Shown in pieces: positions 1 through 8,003 of a DNA stretch of 64,000 bases (its first letter is position 1; every line of letters begins with the position of its first letter). Position numbers and translations under genes: made by a program. The notes under the pieces are model-generated. The model searched no databases, was not told where the DNA came from, and saw only the letters and a list, made by a program, of their open reading frames with translations. The DNA lies in contig NZ_JADDXU010000018.1 in the NCBI RefSeq assembly GCF_015163075.1, positions 152,020-216,019 of the forward strand, in the 5' to 3' direction. This DNA comes from Streptomyces justiciae (GTDB taxonomy: Bacteria > Actinomycetota > Actinomycetes > Streptomycetales > Streptomycetaceae).

Positions 1-1
1 C

Positions 2-553
2 GTCGACGTCTACTGCGCCAACGCCGGTGTCGCCTTCGGCGGTCCGGACGTGGACGATCTCGCCGACGCCAAGGCCTGGGAGCTGTCCTGGGACGTCAAC
101 GTCATGGCACACGTGCGTGCCGCGCACGAACTGCTGCCGGGGTGGCTGGAGCGGGGGAGCGGGCGGTTCGTGTCGACCGTGTCCGCGGCCGGACTGCTCA
201 CCATGATCGGAGCCGCTCCGTACGCCGTCACCAAGCACGGGGCGTACGCCTTCGCCGAGTACCTGTCGCTGACCTACCGGCACCGCGGGATCAAGGTCCA
301 CGCCATCTGCCCCCAGGGCGTGCGCACCGACATGCTCGCCGCCACCGGCACCGCGGGCGACCTGGTGCTCAAGCCGACCGCGGTCGAGCCGGAGGACGTG
401 GCCGAAGCGCTGTTCAAGGGCATCGAGGAGGACCGTTTCCTGATCCTTCCGCACCCCGAGGTCGCCGCCTACTACCAGGCCCGCGCCGCCGAGCCCGACC
501 GCTGGCTGGCCGGCATGAACCACATCCAGCAGAAGTGGGAGGAGGCGCGGTGA
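2..553 (+). CDS. SDR-family oxidoreductase, 5'-truncated by window edge
   Basis: The C-terminal part of a short-chain dehydrogenase/reductase, an NAD(P)-dependent enzyme acting on an alcohol, ketone or similar group. The frame is open from base 2 and first reads VDVYCANAG, which holds the NAG motif that normally follows Rossmann beta-strand 4. The catalytic Ser lies in the FVSTVSAAG stretch, followed by the YAVTK active-site Tyr and Lys and the ICPQGVRTDM strand that closes the cofactor site. The glycine-rich cofactor motif must lie upstream of the window. Its TGA overlaps the GTG of the acyl-CoA ligase by 4 bases, so the two are translationally coupled and probably serve the same lipid or xenobiotic pathway. 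The substrate cannot be read from the sequence. Confidence 0.9.
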   Translation, partial: VDVYCANAGVAFGGPDVDDLADAKAWELSWDVNVMAHVRAAHELLPGWLERGSGRFVSTVSAAGLLTMIGAAPYAVTKHGAYAFAEYLSLTYRHRGIKVHAICPQGVRTDMLAATGTAGDLVLKPTAVEPEDVAEALFKGIEEDRFLILPHPEVAAYYQARAAEPDRWLAGMNHIQQKWEEAR

Positions 554-2217
554 CCGACTCCCGCTACGCCGCCAAGCCCTGGGTCGCCCTCCTGAACGAC
601 GCCCAGCGCGCGCCGATCGATCCCCCCGACTCCCTGGTGCACGCCCTGCGGAAGGCGGCCTCCGAGGTCCCCGACCGCACCTTCCTCGCCTACTTCGACG
701 GCCGGCTCAGCTACCGCGAGGTCGACGAGCTGAGCGACTCCGTCGCCGGGCATCTCGCCGCGCGCGGCCTGGAGCGCGGCGACCGTGTGGCGATCCTGCT
801 GCAAAACTCCCCGCACTTCGTGATCGCCCTGCTGGGTGCGTGGAAGGCGGGCGCGACCGTCGTGCCCGTCAACCCCATGTACAAGGCGGGGGAGGTCACC
901 CACGTCCTGCGGGACGGCGAAGTGGCCGCGCTGATCTGCTCCGACCGCGCCTGGGAGTCGTATCTGCGCGAGACGGCCGCCGACTCGCCGGTGCGGATCG
1001 TGCTCACCGGGTGCGAGCTGGATTTCCAGACGCGGAACGACGCGCGCGTGCTGACCTTCGAGCGGCTGCCGCAGGCCGCCGACGCCGAGGACCTGACGGC
1101 GGTGGCGCGGGCGGGGCTCAAGGCGCCGGAGGGCCGCGACCCGGGGCCGTCCGACATCGCCCTCATCAGCTACACCTCCGGCACCAGCGGGGCTCCCAAG
1201 GGGGCCACCAACACGCACGCCAACATCATGTACAACGCCGAGCGGCAGCGGACCGGCCTCGAACTGCCCGAGGCGCCCGTGTACTTCGCGCTGGCGCCGC
1301 TGTTCCACATCACCGGCATGGTCTGCCAGCTCGGCGCCTGTCTGAACAGCGCGGGCACGCTCGTGCTGGCGTACCGCTTCGAGGCGGGCGTCGTCCTCGA
1401 CGCATTCGCCGAACACGGCCCGCACTACACGGTCGGCCCGTCCACGGCCTTCATGGCGCTGGCCGCGCACCCGGCGGTCACTCGCGACCACTTCACCTCG
1501 TTCCGGATGATCTCCTCTGGCGGGGCCCCGCTGCCGCCCGCGCTGGTGGAGAAGTTCCGGGCCGGCTTCGGGCCGTACATCCGCAACGGCTACGGCCTCA
1601 CCGAGTGCACCGCCCCCTGCGCCTCCGTGCCGCCCACCCTGGAGGCCCCCGTCGACCCGGTGTCCGGGACGCTGGCCGTGGGTCTGCCGGGGCCCGACAC
1701 GGTCGTACGGATCGTCGACGACCAGGGCGCCGAGCTGCCCTTCGGCGAGCAGGGCGAGATCGTCGTCCGCGGCCCGCAGGTCGTGCCCGGCTACTGGCGG
1801 CGCCCCGACGCCACCGCCGAGACCTTCCCCGACGGCGAGCTGCGCACCGGCGACATCGGGTTCATGGACGAGCAGGGCTGGCTGTACGTCGTCGACCGCA
1901 AGAAGGACATGATCAACGCGTCCGGCTTCAAGGTCTGGCCGCGCGAGGTCGAGGACGTCCTCTACACCCACCCGGCGGTGCGCGAGGCGGCCGTCGTCGG
2001 CGTGCCGGACGGGTACCGCGGGGAGACCGTGAAGGCGTACATCAGCCTGCGTCCGGGGGCCGACACGGACCCGGATGAACTCGCGGTGTACTGCAAGGAG
2101 AGACTGGCCGCCTACAAATACCCGAGGCAGGTGGAGATACTGTCCGACCTGCCGAAGACGGCGACTGGGAAGATCCTCCGGCGGGAACTGCGTTCCCGCG
2201 GGCAGGGCGAGCAGTAG
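550..2217 (+). CDS. AMP-dependent acyl-CoA synthetase/ligase (ANL superfamily)
   Basis: Activates a carboxylic acid with ATP to an acyl-adenylate and transfers it to CoA. It is a cytosolic enzyme of 555 residues, the usual family size. The P-loop-like adenylation motif is YTSGTSGAPKGA. The second core motif is GYGLTECTAP, the ATP-binding Asp is in LRTGDIGF, the hinge is DRKKDMINASG, and the late catalytic lysine is in PKTATGKILRR. The start is a GTG overlapping the stop of the upstream SDR. The TetR regulator follows after 38 bases on the same strand. Acyl-CoA dehydrogenase genes nearby suggest fatty-acid or related acid catabolism. Chain length or aromatic preference cannot be told. Confidence 0.93.
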   Translation: MTDSRYAAKPWVALLNDAQRAPIDPPDSLVHALRKAASEVPDRTFLAYFDGRLSYREVDELSDSVAGHLAARGLERGDRVAILLQNSPHFVIALLGAWKAGATVVPVNPMYKAGEVTHVLRDGEVAALICSDRAWESYLRETAADSPVRIVLTGCELDFQTRNDARVLTFERLPQAADAEDLTAVARAGLKAPEGRDPGPSDIALISYTSGTSGAPKGATNTHANIMYNAERQRTGLELPEAPVYFALAPLFHITGMVCQLGACLNSAGTLVLAYRFEAGVVLDAFAEHGPHYTVGPSTAFMALAAHPAVTRDHFTSFRMISSGGAPLPPALVEKFRAGFGPYIRNGYGLTECTAPCASVPPTLEAPVDPVSGTLAVGLPGPDTVVRIVDDQGAELPFGEQGEIVVRGPQVVPGYWRRPDATAETFPDGELRTGDIGFMDEQGWLYVVDRKKDMINASGFKVWPREVEDVLYTHPAVREAAVVGVPDGYRGETVKAYISLRPGADTDPDELAVYCKERLAAYKYPRQVEILSDLPKTATGKILRRELRSRGQGEQ

Positions 2218-2255
2218 AACGCGCAGGAGCGAACGGAAGGGCAGGTGGCGGCCAA

Positions 2256-2849
2256 GTGGCCAGGACGAACGACGGGGACGGTACGCCCGTCCCGCAGCGG
2301 CTGCTGGCTGCCGCCACCCGGCTCTTCGCCGAGCAGGGCTACGACCGCACCTCCGTGCAGGAGATCGTCGAGGCGGCCGGCGTCACCAAGGGGGCGCTGT
2401 ACCACTACTTCGGCTCCAAGGACGACCTCCTGCACGAGGTGTACGCGCGCGTGCTGCGCGTCCAGCAGGAGCGCCTCGACGCGTTCGCGAACGCCGACGA
2501 GCCCATCGAGAAGCGGCTCAGAGGCGCGGCGGCGGACGTCGTCGTGACGACCATCGAGAACCTCGACGACGCGTCGATCTTCTTCCGCTCCATGCACCAC
2601 CTGAGCCCGGAGAAGAACAAGCAGGTGCGCGCCGAGCGCCGGCGCTACCACGAACGCTTCCGCGCGCTGGTGGAGGAGGGCCAGGAGAGCGGGGTCTTCT
2701 CCAAGGCGCCCCCGGCCGACCTGGTCGTGGACTACCACTTCGGCTCGGTCCACCACCTGTCGACCTGGTACCGCCCCGACGGCCCTATGGGCCCGCAGGA
2801 AGTCGCCGACCACCTGGCCGACCTGCTGCTGCGGGCACTGCGCCCGTGA
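2256..2849 (+). CDS. TetR/AcrR-family transcriptional regulator
   Basis: A 197-residue one-component repressor. Residues about 10-57 form the TetR DNA-binding domain, with the typical string from RLFAEQGYDRTSV through VTKGALYHYFGSKDDLL. The rest is a helical ligand-binding domain. I chose the GTG at 2256 because it places the helix-turn-helix near the N-terminus. It is cotranscribed with the acyl-CoA ligase and is a reasonable candidate to sense acyl-CoA. An 18-bp palindrome upstream of the acyl-CoA dehydrogenase operon (6165-6182) looks like a TetR site and could be its target, which is inference. Its last 65 bases overlap the end of the opposing LysR gene. Confidence 0.93.
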   Translation: MARTNDGDGTPVPQRLLAAATRLFAEQGYDRTSVQEIVEAAGVTKGALYHYFGSKDDLLHEVYARVLRVQQERLDAFANADEPIEKRLRGAAADVVVTTIENLDDASIFFRSMHHLSPEKNKQVRAERRRYHERFRALVEEGQESGVFSKAPPADLVVDYHFGSVHHLSTWYRPDGPMGPQEVADHLADLLLRALRP

Positions 2850-3708
2850 GGTGATCGAGGAGGGCCCCGGCCGCCGGATTGCGCGGCCTGGCGCCCCGCC
2901 CGGCCAGCACCACCGTGCGCCCCGGCTCCGGCTGCCGGATCGTCACGCACGGCAGCCCGGCCCGCTCCCCGATCGGCCGTGGCACGAACGCCACCCCGAT
3001 CCCGGCCCGCACCAGCTCCACCAGCAGCCCCGCCTGGGTGACGTCGCAGGTGATCCGGCGCTCCAGGCCGCAGTGGGCCGCCAGCCGCCGTACGGCCGTC
3101 TCCAGGCCCGTCCCCGCCCGGAAGTCGACGAACGGCTCCTCGGCGAGGTCCTTGATGAGCGTGCGGCCGGCCCTGGCCAGCGGATGCCCCGGCGCGGTGA
3201 TCAGCACCAGCTCCTCGTGCCAGGTCGCGTACGCCGTCAGCCCCTCGGGCAGCTCCCGCGCGTCCGGAGCCAGATACGCCAGGTCCAGCTCCCCGGCGCG
3301 CAGCGCCTCGGTCAGCTCGCTCACCGTGGCGTCCCGCACGGACACCTGGATGCCGGGGAAGTCCTGGTGGAACGCGGCGAGTTCGGCGGGGAGGTCGACG
3401 CAGGTCAGCGTCTGGATGGTGCCGATCGCCACCCGTCCGGCGGCCAGCCCCGCCACGGCGGCCACGGCGTCCCGCGCGGCGTCGGCCCCGGCCAGCAGCG
3501 CGCGGGCCTGCGGGAGCAGCGCCCGGCCCGCCTCGGTGAGCACCACCCGCCGTCCGGTGCGGTCGAACAGATCGGCGCCCAGCTCCCGTTCCAGATTGCG
3601 GATCGAGGTGCTGAGCGCCGACTGGACGATGAGTTCGGCACGGGCGGCCGCCGTGAAGCTGCCCTCGGTGACGACCGCCATGAAGTGGCGGAGCTGACGC
3701 ATCTCCAT
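2785..3708 (-). CDS. LysR-family transcriptional regulator
   Basis: A LysR-type regulator of about 307 residues. The N-terminal winged HTH begins MEMRQLRHFMAVV and includes the FTAAAR recognition region and LERELGADLFDR. The effector domain covers roughly residues 90-295. Starts at 3708 or 3702 both fit; reading further upstream gives a low-quality, non-family N-terminus. A perfect ATC-N9-GAT dyad ends one base before the start codon, which points to autoregulation. The 3' end overlaps the converging TetR gene by 65 bases, so the last about 21 residues (Gly/Arg/Pro rich) are probably a lineage-specific extension. Its target may be the small divergent frame at 3784 or a neighbouring operon. 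Confidence 0.9.
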   Translation of the reverse strand: MEMRQLRHFMAVVTEGSFTAAARAELIVQSALSTSIRNLERELGADLFDRTGRRVVLTEAGRALLPQARALLAGADAARDAVAAVAGLAAGRVAIGTIQTLTCVDLPAELAAFHQDFPGIQVSVRDATVSELTEALRAGELDLAYLAPDARELPEGLTAYATWHEELVLITAPGHPLARAGRTLIKDLAEEPFVDFRAGTGLETAVRRLAAHCGLERRITCDVTQAGLLVELVRAGIGVAFVPRPIGERAGLPCVTIRQPEPGRTVVLAGRGARPRNPAAGALLDHLTGAVPAAAGRPGGRRLPAGP

Positions 3709-3727
3709 CCATCTATCGTAGAGATGG
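3709..3727. promoter_or_regulatory. LysR-type operator (perfect dyad) at the LysR start
   Basis: CCATCT and AGATGG form a perfect inverted repeat separated by 7 bases. Inside it lies ATC-N9-GAT, which also fits the LysR T-N11-A rule. It lies immediately upstream of the ATG at 3708, where bound LysR protein could control its own gene and any divergent transcript. Confidence 0.6.
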
Positions 3728-3783
3728 CGCCCAGCGAATCCATCTGTTGGACCGCTGACCGGCCCGCGAGCCAGGCTGGACGC

Positions 3784-3873
3784 ATGACTCGCAGACCGAC
3801 TCTCTGGCTCCGCCTCGTCTCCTTCGTCCACGCCCTCGCGCGCGCGGACCACCACTACTCGGGCGGCTATTGA
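3784..3873 (+). CDS. Possible 29-residue ORF divergent from the LysR gene
   Basis: An ATG-to-TGA frame of 30 codons beginning MTRRPTLWLRLVSFVHALAR and ending DHHYSGGY. It starts 75 bases from the LysR start on the opposite strand, the place where a LysR-controlled gene is expected. The composition (a basic amphipathic start, then a His/Tyr/Gly tail) is not random-looking. The ribosome-binding site is weak and I recognise no family. It could be a regulatory peptide or chance. It ends 6 bases before the convergent acyl-CoA dehydrogenase stop. Confidence 0.35.
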   Translation: MTRRPTLWLRLVSFVHALARADHHYSGGY

Positions 3874-3879
3874 CAGCTG

Positions 3880-5094
3880 CTAGAGGTACTTCTTCAACTC
3901 CCGTCGCGCCAGCGACCGCTGGTGCACCTCGTCCGGGCCGTCCGCGATCATCAGCGTCCGCGCCCCGGCGTACAGCTCGGCCAGCGGGAAGTCCTGGCTG
4001 ACGCCGCCCGCGCCGTGCAGCTGGATCGCGCGGTCGATGATGTCGACCACCGCGCGCGGTGTGGCGATCTTGATGGACTGGATCTCGGTGTGGGCGCCCC
4101 GGTTGCCGACGGTGTCCATCAGCCAGGCCGTCTTCAGGACCAGCAGCCGCAGCTGCTCGACCGTCACACGCGCGTCGGCGATCCAGTTGTGCACCACGCC
4201 CTGCTGGGCCAGCGCCTTGCCGAAGGCGTTGCGGGACACGGCCCGCCGGCACATCAGCTCGATGGCCCGCTCGGCCATGCCGATCAGCCGCATGCAGTGG
4301 TGGATACGGCCCGGACCGAGGCGGGCCTGCGCGATGGCGAAACCGCCGCCCTCCTCGCCGATCAGGTTCGCGACCGGCACGCGCGCGTGGTCGAAGATCA
4401 CCTCGGCGTGACCGCCGTGGTAGTGGTCCTCGTACCCGAAGACCTTCATGGCCCGCTTGACCGTGACGCCCGGGGTGTCGCGCGGGACGAGCACCATGGA
4501 CTGCTGGCGGCGGATGTCCGCGCCGTCCGGGTCCGTCTTGCCCATCACGATGAAGATCTTGCAGTCCGGGTTCATCGCCCCGGAGATGTACCACTTGCGG
4601 CCGGTGATGACGTACTCGTCGCCGTCCCGCTCGATGTACGTGGTGATGTTGGTGGCGTCCGAGGAGGCCACCTCCGGCTCGGTCATCGCGAACGCCGAGC
4701 GGATCTCACCGGCCAGCAGCGGCTCCAGCCACTGCTTCTTCTGCTGCTCGTCGCCGAACTGGGAGAGCACCTCCATGTTGCCGGTGTCCGGCGCCGCGCA
4801 GTTCAGCGCGGTCGGCGCCAACTGCGGGGAACGGCCGGTGATCTCGGCGAGCGGCGCGTACTGGAGGTTGGTCAGTCCGGCACCGTACTCGGCGTCGGGC
4901 AGGAAGAGGTTCCACAGGCCCTGCCTGCGCGCCTCCGCCTTCAGCTCCTCGACCACGGCGGGAGTGTCCCAGGGCGACGCCAGCGCAGCCCGCTGCTCCT
5001 CCGCCACCGCCTCGGCCGGGTAGACGTACTCGTCCATGAAGGCGAGCAGCTTGGCGCGCAGTTCCTCGGTGCGCGCGTCGAACGCGAAGTCCAT
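3880..5094 (-). CDS. Acyl-CoA dehydrogenase family protein
   Basis: An FAD-dependent enzyme that introduces an alpha-beta double bond into acyl-CoA. It has 404 residues, and the whole family fold is visible. The helical N-domain starts MDFAFDARTEELRAKL. FAMTEPEVASSDATNI is the FAD/substrate segment, followed by VITGRKWYISGA. The C-terminal helical domain carries QLHGAGGVSQDFPLAELYAGARTL. It is the second gene of an operon with the upstream kinase-fold gene, 6 bases apart. This pairing (FadE36-like kinase plus an ACAD11-like dehydrogenase) is common in actinobacteria; by analogy with ACAD10/11 it could handle hydroxyacyl-CoAs through phosphorylation. That analogy is inference. An upstream TetR-like palindrome probably controls the operon. 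Confidence 0.93.
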   Translation of the reverse strand: MDFAFDARTEELRAKLLAFMDEYVYPAEAVAEEQRAALASPWDTPAVVEELKAEARRQGLWNLFLPDAEYGAGLTNLQYAPLAEITGRSPQLAPTALNCAAPDTGNMEVLSQFGDEQQKKQWLEPLLAGEIRSAFAMTEPEVASSDATNITTYIERDGDEYVITGRKWYISGAMNPDCKIFIVMGKTDPDGADIRRQQSMVLVPRDTPGVTVKRAMKVFGYEDHYHGGHAEVIFDHARVPVANLIGEEGGGFAIAQARLGPGRIHHCMRLIGMAERAIELMCRRAVSRNAFGKALAQQGVVHNWIADARVTVEQLRLLVLKTAWLMDTVGNRGAHTEIQSIKIATPRAVVDIIDRAIQLHGAGGVSQDFPLAELYAGARTLMIADGPDEVHQRSLARRELKKYL

Positions 5095-5100
5095 GGCGGG

Positions 5101-6123
5101 TCAGCCTTCCTGAAGGGTGGTGAGGCCGTGCTGGATGAAGACGGGGACGAGGTCGCCGATGCGGTCGAAGCCGCGGCCGACCGTCTGGCCCAGGGTGTAG
5201 CGGTAGTGGATGCCCTCCAGGATCACGGCGAGCTTGAACCACGCGAACGCCGTGTACCAGGAGACCTGGGAGACGTCGCGCCCTGAGCGGGCCGCGTAGC
5301 GCTCGATCAGCTCCGCGGGGTCCGGGTGCCCCGGTGCCTCGGCGGTGGTGGAGACGGGGGAGTCAGGCATGCCCAGCGGCAGGCTGTACATGACCAGCAG
5401 ACCCAGGTCGGTGAGCGGGTCGCCGAGCGTGGACATCTCCCAGTCGAGGATCGCCTTGATGCGGTCGTCCTCACCGATGAGCACGTTGTCGAGTCGGTAG
5501 TCGCCGTGGATGACCGTGGCCGCGGGGGAGGCCGGCAGCCGGCGGCCCAGCGTCGCGTGCAGCTCGTCGATGCCGGCCAGCTCACGGTTGCGGGAGGCGT
5601 CCAACTGCTTGCCCCAGCGGCGCAGCTGACGGTCCAGGAAGCCCTCGGGCCGGCCGAAGTCGGCGAGACCCACCTCGGCGGGGTCCACCGCGTGCAGCTC
5701 GACGAGCGTGTCCACGAGCGCCAGCACCGCGTCACGCGTGCGTGCCGGACCGAGCGGGATCAGCTGGTCGGCGGTGCGGTACGGGGTGCCCTCGACGAAC
5801 TCCATGACGTAGAACGGCGCCCCGAGCACCTCCTCGTCCTCGCACAGCAGCAGCGGCTCGGGCACCGGCACGTTCGTCGGGTGCAGCGCGCTGATCACCC
5901 GGTGCTCGCGCTTCATGTCGTGCGCCGTGGCCAGGACATGGCCGAGCGGAGGCCGCCGTACGACCCAGCGCGAGGTGCCGTCGGAGACGGTGTACGTGAG
6001 GTTCGACCGTCCGCCCTCGATCAGCCGGCCGGTCAGGGGGCCGCTGACCAGACCGGGCCGCTCACGGTCGAGCAGACCGCGCAGCCGGTCGAGGTCGAGT
6101 CCGGGCGGATGGTCGGGGCTCAT
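5101..6123 (-). CDS. Phosphotransferase family protein (APH fold), partner of acyl-CoA dehydrogenase
   Basis: A 340-residue aminoglycoside-phosphotransferase-like kinase. The N-lobe contains GGRSNLTYTVSDG and WVVRRPP. The catalytic loop is VIHGDYRLDNVLIG, where the Asp is the base, and the metal-binding DWE follows in AILDWEMSTLGDP. It is not a resistance gene by context: it is the first gene of an operon with an acyl-CoA dehydrogenase. The mammalian ACAD10/11 proteins fuse the same two domains and phosphorylate 4-hydroxyacyl-CoAs before elimination, so a similar role is plausible. The start ATG has a good AGGAG ribosome-binding site 6 bases upstream. Confidence 0.88.
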   Translation of the reverse strand: MSPDHPPGLDLDRLRGLLDRERPGLVSGPLTGRLIEGGRSNLTYTVSDGTSRWVVRRPPLGHVLATAHDMKREHRVISALHPTNVPVPEPLLLCEDEEVLGAPFYVMEFVEGTPYRTADQLIPLGPARTRDAVLALVDTLVELHAVDPAEVGLADFGRPEGFLDRQLRRWGKQLDASRNRELAGIDELHATLGRRLPASPAATVIHGDYRLDNVLIGEDDRIKAILDWEMSTLGDPLTDLGLLVMYSLPLGMPDSPVSTTAEAPGHPDPAELIERYAARSGRDVSQVSWYTAFAWFKLAVILEGIHYRYTLGQTVGRGFDRIGDLVPVFIQHGLTTLQEG

Positions 6124-6164
6124 ACATCGCTCCTACGGGCAGGTGAACAGGTCCGCAACTCATG

Positions 6165-6182
6165 ATGCCGACCGGTCGGTAT
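6165..6182. promoter_or_regulatory. TetR-type palindrome upstream of the acyl-CoA dehydrogenase operon
   Basis: ATGCCGACCGGTCGGTAT is an 18-bp dyad with one imperfect pair and a perfect CCGACCGGTCGG core. It lies 42 bases upstream of the kinase-fold gene start. ACCGACCGGTCGGT-like sites are typical operators of actinobacterial TetR regulators of fatty-acid genes. The regulator could be the one at 2256-2849. Confidence 0.5.
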
Positions 6183-6228
6183 GCCGTCCAGTGGGTAGGG
6201 CGAAAGTGATCCGAGCCACGATAAGCCG

Positions 6229-6260
6229 ACGGCTCCCCGCGCGGTACGACGGGGAGCCGT
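6229..6260 (-). terminator. Hairpin terminator after the His-rich gene
   Basis: ACGGCTCCCCG (6229-6239) pairs perfectly with CGGGGAGCCGT (6250-6260) across a 10-base loop. It lies 30 bases beyond the stop of the histidine-rich gene on the minus strand and separates it from the downstream operon. There is no strong U-tract. Confidence 0.6.
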
Positions 6261-6290
6261 GGAGCTGCTTTCTGCGTGCTTTCCGCGTGC

Positions 6291-6587
6291 TCAGTGATCG
6301 TCCCAGTGACCGTCGTGCGGGGCGTGCCGGTGGCCGTCGTGCAGATAGTCGACGTGGTCGCCGTGCAGCACGCTCTCGTGGCCGCAGTCCTGACCGTGCC
6401 GGTGGTCGTGGCCCTCGTGCGGGACGTGCCCGGAGGGCTCGCACTCGTCCCAGTGGCCGCCGTGCTCGCGGTGCAGGTGGCCGTCGTGCGCGTAGTCGAC
6501 GTGGTCGCCGTGCCGGACCTCGGCGTGTCCGCAGCCGGGGCCGTGGGTGTGCGCGTGGGAGACGTGCTCGTGGTGGAGGGTGGTCAT
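6291..6587 (-). CDS. Histidine-rich metal-binding-like protein with two internal repeats
   Basis: A 98-residue protein with 28 histidines. After a short His-rich start (MTTLHHEHVSHAHTHG) come two copies of a unit of about 31 residues, each opening CGH(A/E)xVxHGDHVDY and continuing DGHxH...HxGHWD. Cysteines precede each unit (GCGH, DCGH). There is no signal peptide or membrane segment, so it is probably a cytosolic buffer or chaperone for a transition metal such as zinc, nickel or cobalt. Similar repeats are known as hypothetical proteins beside metalloregulators in actinobacteria. No regulator lies next to it here. The start at 6587 has GAAGGTGAG upstream. It is transcribed alone, divergently from the reductase at 6700, and ends at its own hairpin. 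Confidence 0.8.
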   Translation of the reverse strand: MTTLHHEHVSHAHTHGPGCGHAEVRHGDHVDYAHDGHLHREHGGHWDECEPSGHVPHEGHDHRHGQDCGHESVLHGDHVDYLHDGHRHAPHDGHWDDH

Positions 6588-6699
6588 GGTGCTCACCTTC
6601 GGAGATGTTGCCGATGACGTCGGACAGGCTGCCACGCGAACGCCGCATATCCGGGCATCCCGCTTGCGTGGCGTCCGACTACCCCGGAGGGTCGGTGCC

Positions 6700-7680
6700 A
6701 TGAAGGCCATCAGCTACGCACGCTACGGCGGCCCCGAGGTCCTCGCCTACGGTGATGTCCGCGACCCCAAGGTCGGCGTCGACGCGGTGCTGGTCAAGGT
6801 CCGCGCGGCGGCCGTCAACCCGGTCGACTGGCACTGCCGCGAGGGACATCTGGACCGCATCCTCGACCCGGTGTTCCCGGTGGTCCCCGGCTGGGACGTC
6901 TCCGGCGTCGTGGTCGGACTCGGCGTCTCCGTCACGGAGTTCGCGGTCGGCGACGAGGTGATCGGCTACGTCCGCGAGGACTTCCTGTCCCGCGGCACCT
7001 TCGCCGAGTACGTGGCCGCCCCGGTGCGCACCCTCGCCCGCAAGCCCCGCAACCTCTCCTTCGAGGAGGCGGCCGGCCTGCCGCTGACCGGACTGACGGC
7101 CTACCAGGTGCTCGTCAAGGCGCTCCAGGTCAAGCGCGGCGAGACGGTCCTCGTGCACGCCGCGGCCGGCGGCGTCGGCTCGATCGCGGTCCAGCTCGCC
7201 CGGCACTTCGGCGCCCGCGTCATCGGCACGGCGAGCCCGCGCAACCACGACTTCGTACGGAGCCTCGGCGGCGAGCCGGTCGAGTACGGCGAGGGCCTGG
7301 CCGAACGGGTGCGCGGGCTGGCCCCCGAGGGCGTCGACGCGGCGTTCGACACCATCGGCGGCGACACCCTCACGGTCTCGGCCAACCTCCTCGCCCCCGA
7401 GGGGCGCCTGGTCTCGATCGCGGACGGCGAGGTCGTCGCCTACGGCGGCCGCTACTACTGGGTCCGCCCCGACGCCGACGACCTCCAGCGCCTGTCCGAG
7501 CTCGCGGAACAGGGCGTGGTCTCGGTGCACGTGTCGGAGACCTTCCCGCTGGAGCAGGCGGCGGAGGCACAGCGGCTGAACCAGGAGGGGCGGACGAGGG
7601 GGAAGATCGTGGTCACGGTGGGCTGGGAGACGGAAGGCGAGGAGGAGGGCCAGCAGGACCAGGAGGACCAGGGGCGCTAG
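6700..7680 (+). CDS. NADP-dependent medium-chain oxidoreductase (quinone oxidoreductase type)
   Basis: A 326-residue medium-chain dehydrogenase/reductase of the zinc-free quinone-reductase branch. The N-terminal GroES-like part holds VLVKVRAAAVNPVDWH and PVVPGWDVSGVV. The signature EEAAGLPLTGLTAYQVL follows, then the Rossmann motif VLVHAAAGGVGSIAVQLA. The catalytic zinc ligands of alcohol dehydrogenases are absent. The ATG at 6700 has CCGGAGG upstream; longer in-frame starts would run into the divergent promoter region. It probably reduces quinones or activated double bonds. Its TAG overlaps the stop of the convergent DUF202 gene. Confidence 0.9.
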   Translation: MKAISYARYGGPEVLAYGDVRDPKVGVDAVLVKVRAAAVNPVDWHCREGHLDRILDPVFPVVPGWDVSGVVVGLGVSVTEFAVGDEVIGYVREDFLSRGTFAEYVAAPVRTLARKPRNLSFEEAAGLPLTGLTAYQVLVKALQVKRGETVLVHAAAGGVGSIAVQLARHFGARVIGTASPRNHDFVRSLGGEPVEYGEGLAERVRGLAPEGVDAAFDTIGGDTLTVSANLLAPEGRLVSIADGEVVAYGGRYYWVRPDADDLQRLSELAEQGVVSVHVSETFPLEQAAEAQRLNQEGRTRGKIVVTVGWETEGEEEGQQDQEDQGR

Positions 7681-8003
7681 AAGACCAGCGCCGCCCCGCA
7701 CACCGCCACGGCCACCGTGCACAGCGCCGCGGCCGTGGCATGCCGCGGGGTGAGCGCCGCCGGGGTCCCGGTCGAGGCGAGGGCGCGGATACGGCGGTGC
7801 GCGAGCAGCAGGAAGCCCAGCCAGAGGACGGTGCACAGGGCGCACGCGACGACGCCGACCGCCGACACCCCGCCGTGCAGCGCGGTCTTCACGGCGAGCA
7901 CGGCGGAGACGGTGCCGGACAGGGTCGTACGACGCCACGCGAGCCGCGTGCGCTCCGGCTGGAGCCCGGGGTCGCGTCCGGCGTCCGTGACCGCCGCGCT
8001 CAC
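7677..8003 (-). CDS. DUF202 domain membrane protein (second of a pair)
   Basis: A 108-residue integral membrane protein. The DUF202 hallmark LQPERTRLAWRRTTLS is near residue 15, followed by three hydrophobic segments. It begins with a GTG that overlaps the TGA of the preceding DUF202 gene, so the two are made together and may form a hetero-oligomer. The function of the family is not established. The start at 8003 is chosen because the DUF202 motif then lies near the N-terminus, and the upstream extension reads as Arg/Gly-rich shadow sequence. Confidence 0.82.
   Translation of the reverse strand: MSAAVTDAGRDPGLQPERTRLAWRRTTLSGTVSAVLAVKTALHGGVSAVGVVACALCTVLWLGFLLLAHRRIRALASTGTPAALTPRHATAAALCTVAVAVCGAALVF

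Noticed and set aside
5101..6123. Aminoglycoside resistance phosphotransferase
   Set aside because: The kinase fold matches, but the operon with an acyl-CoA dehydrogenase and the sequence segments fit the ACAD-associated branch.
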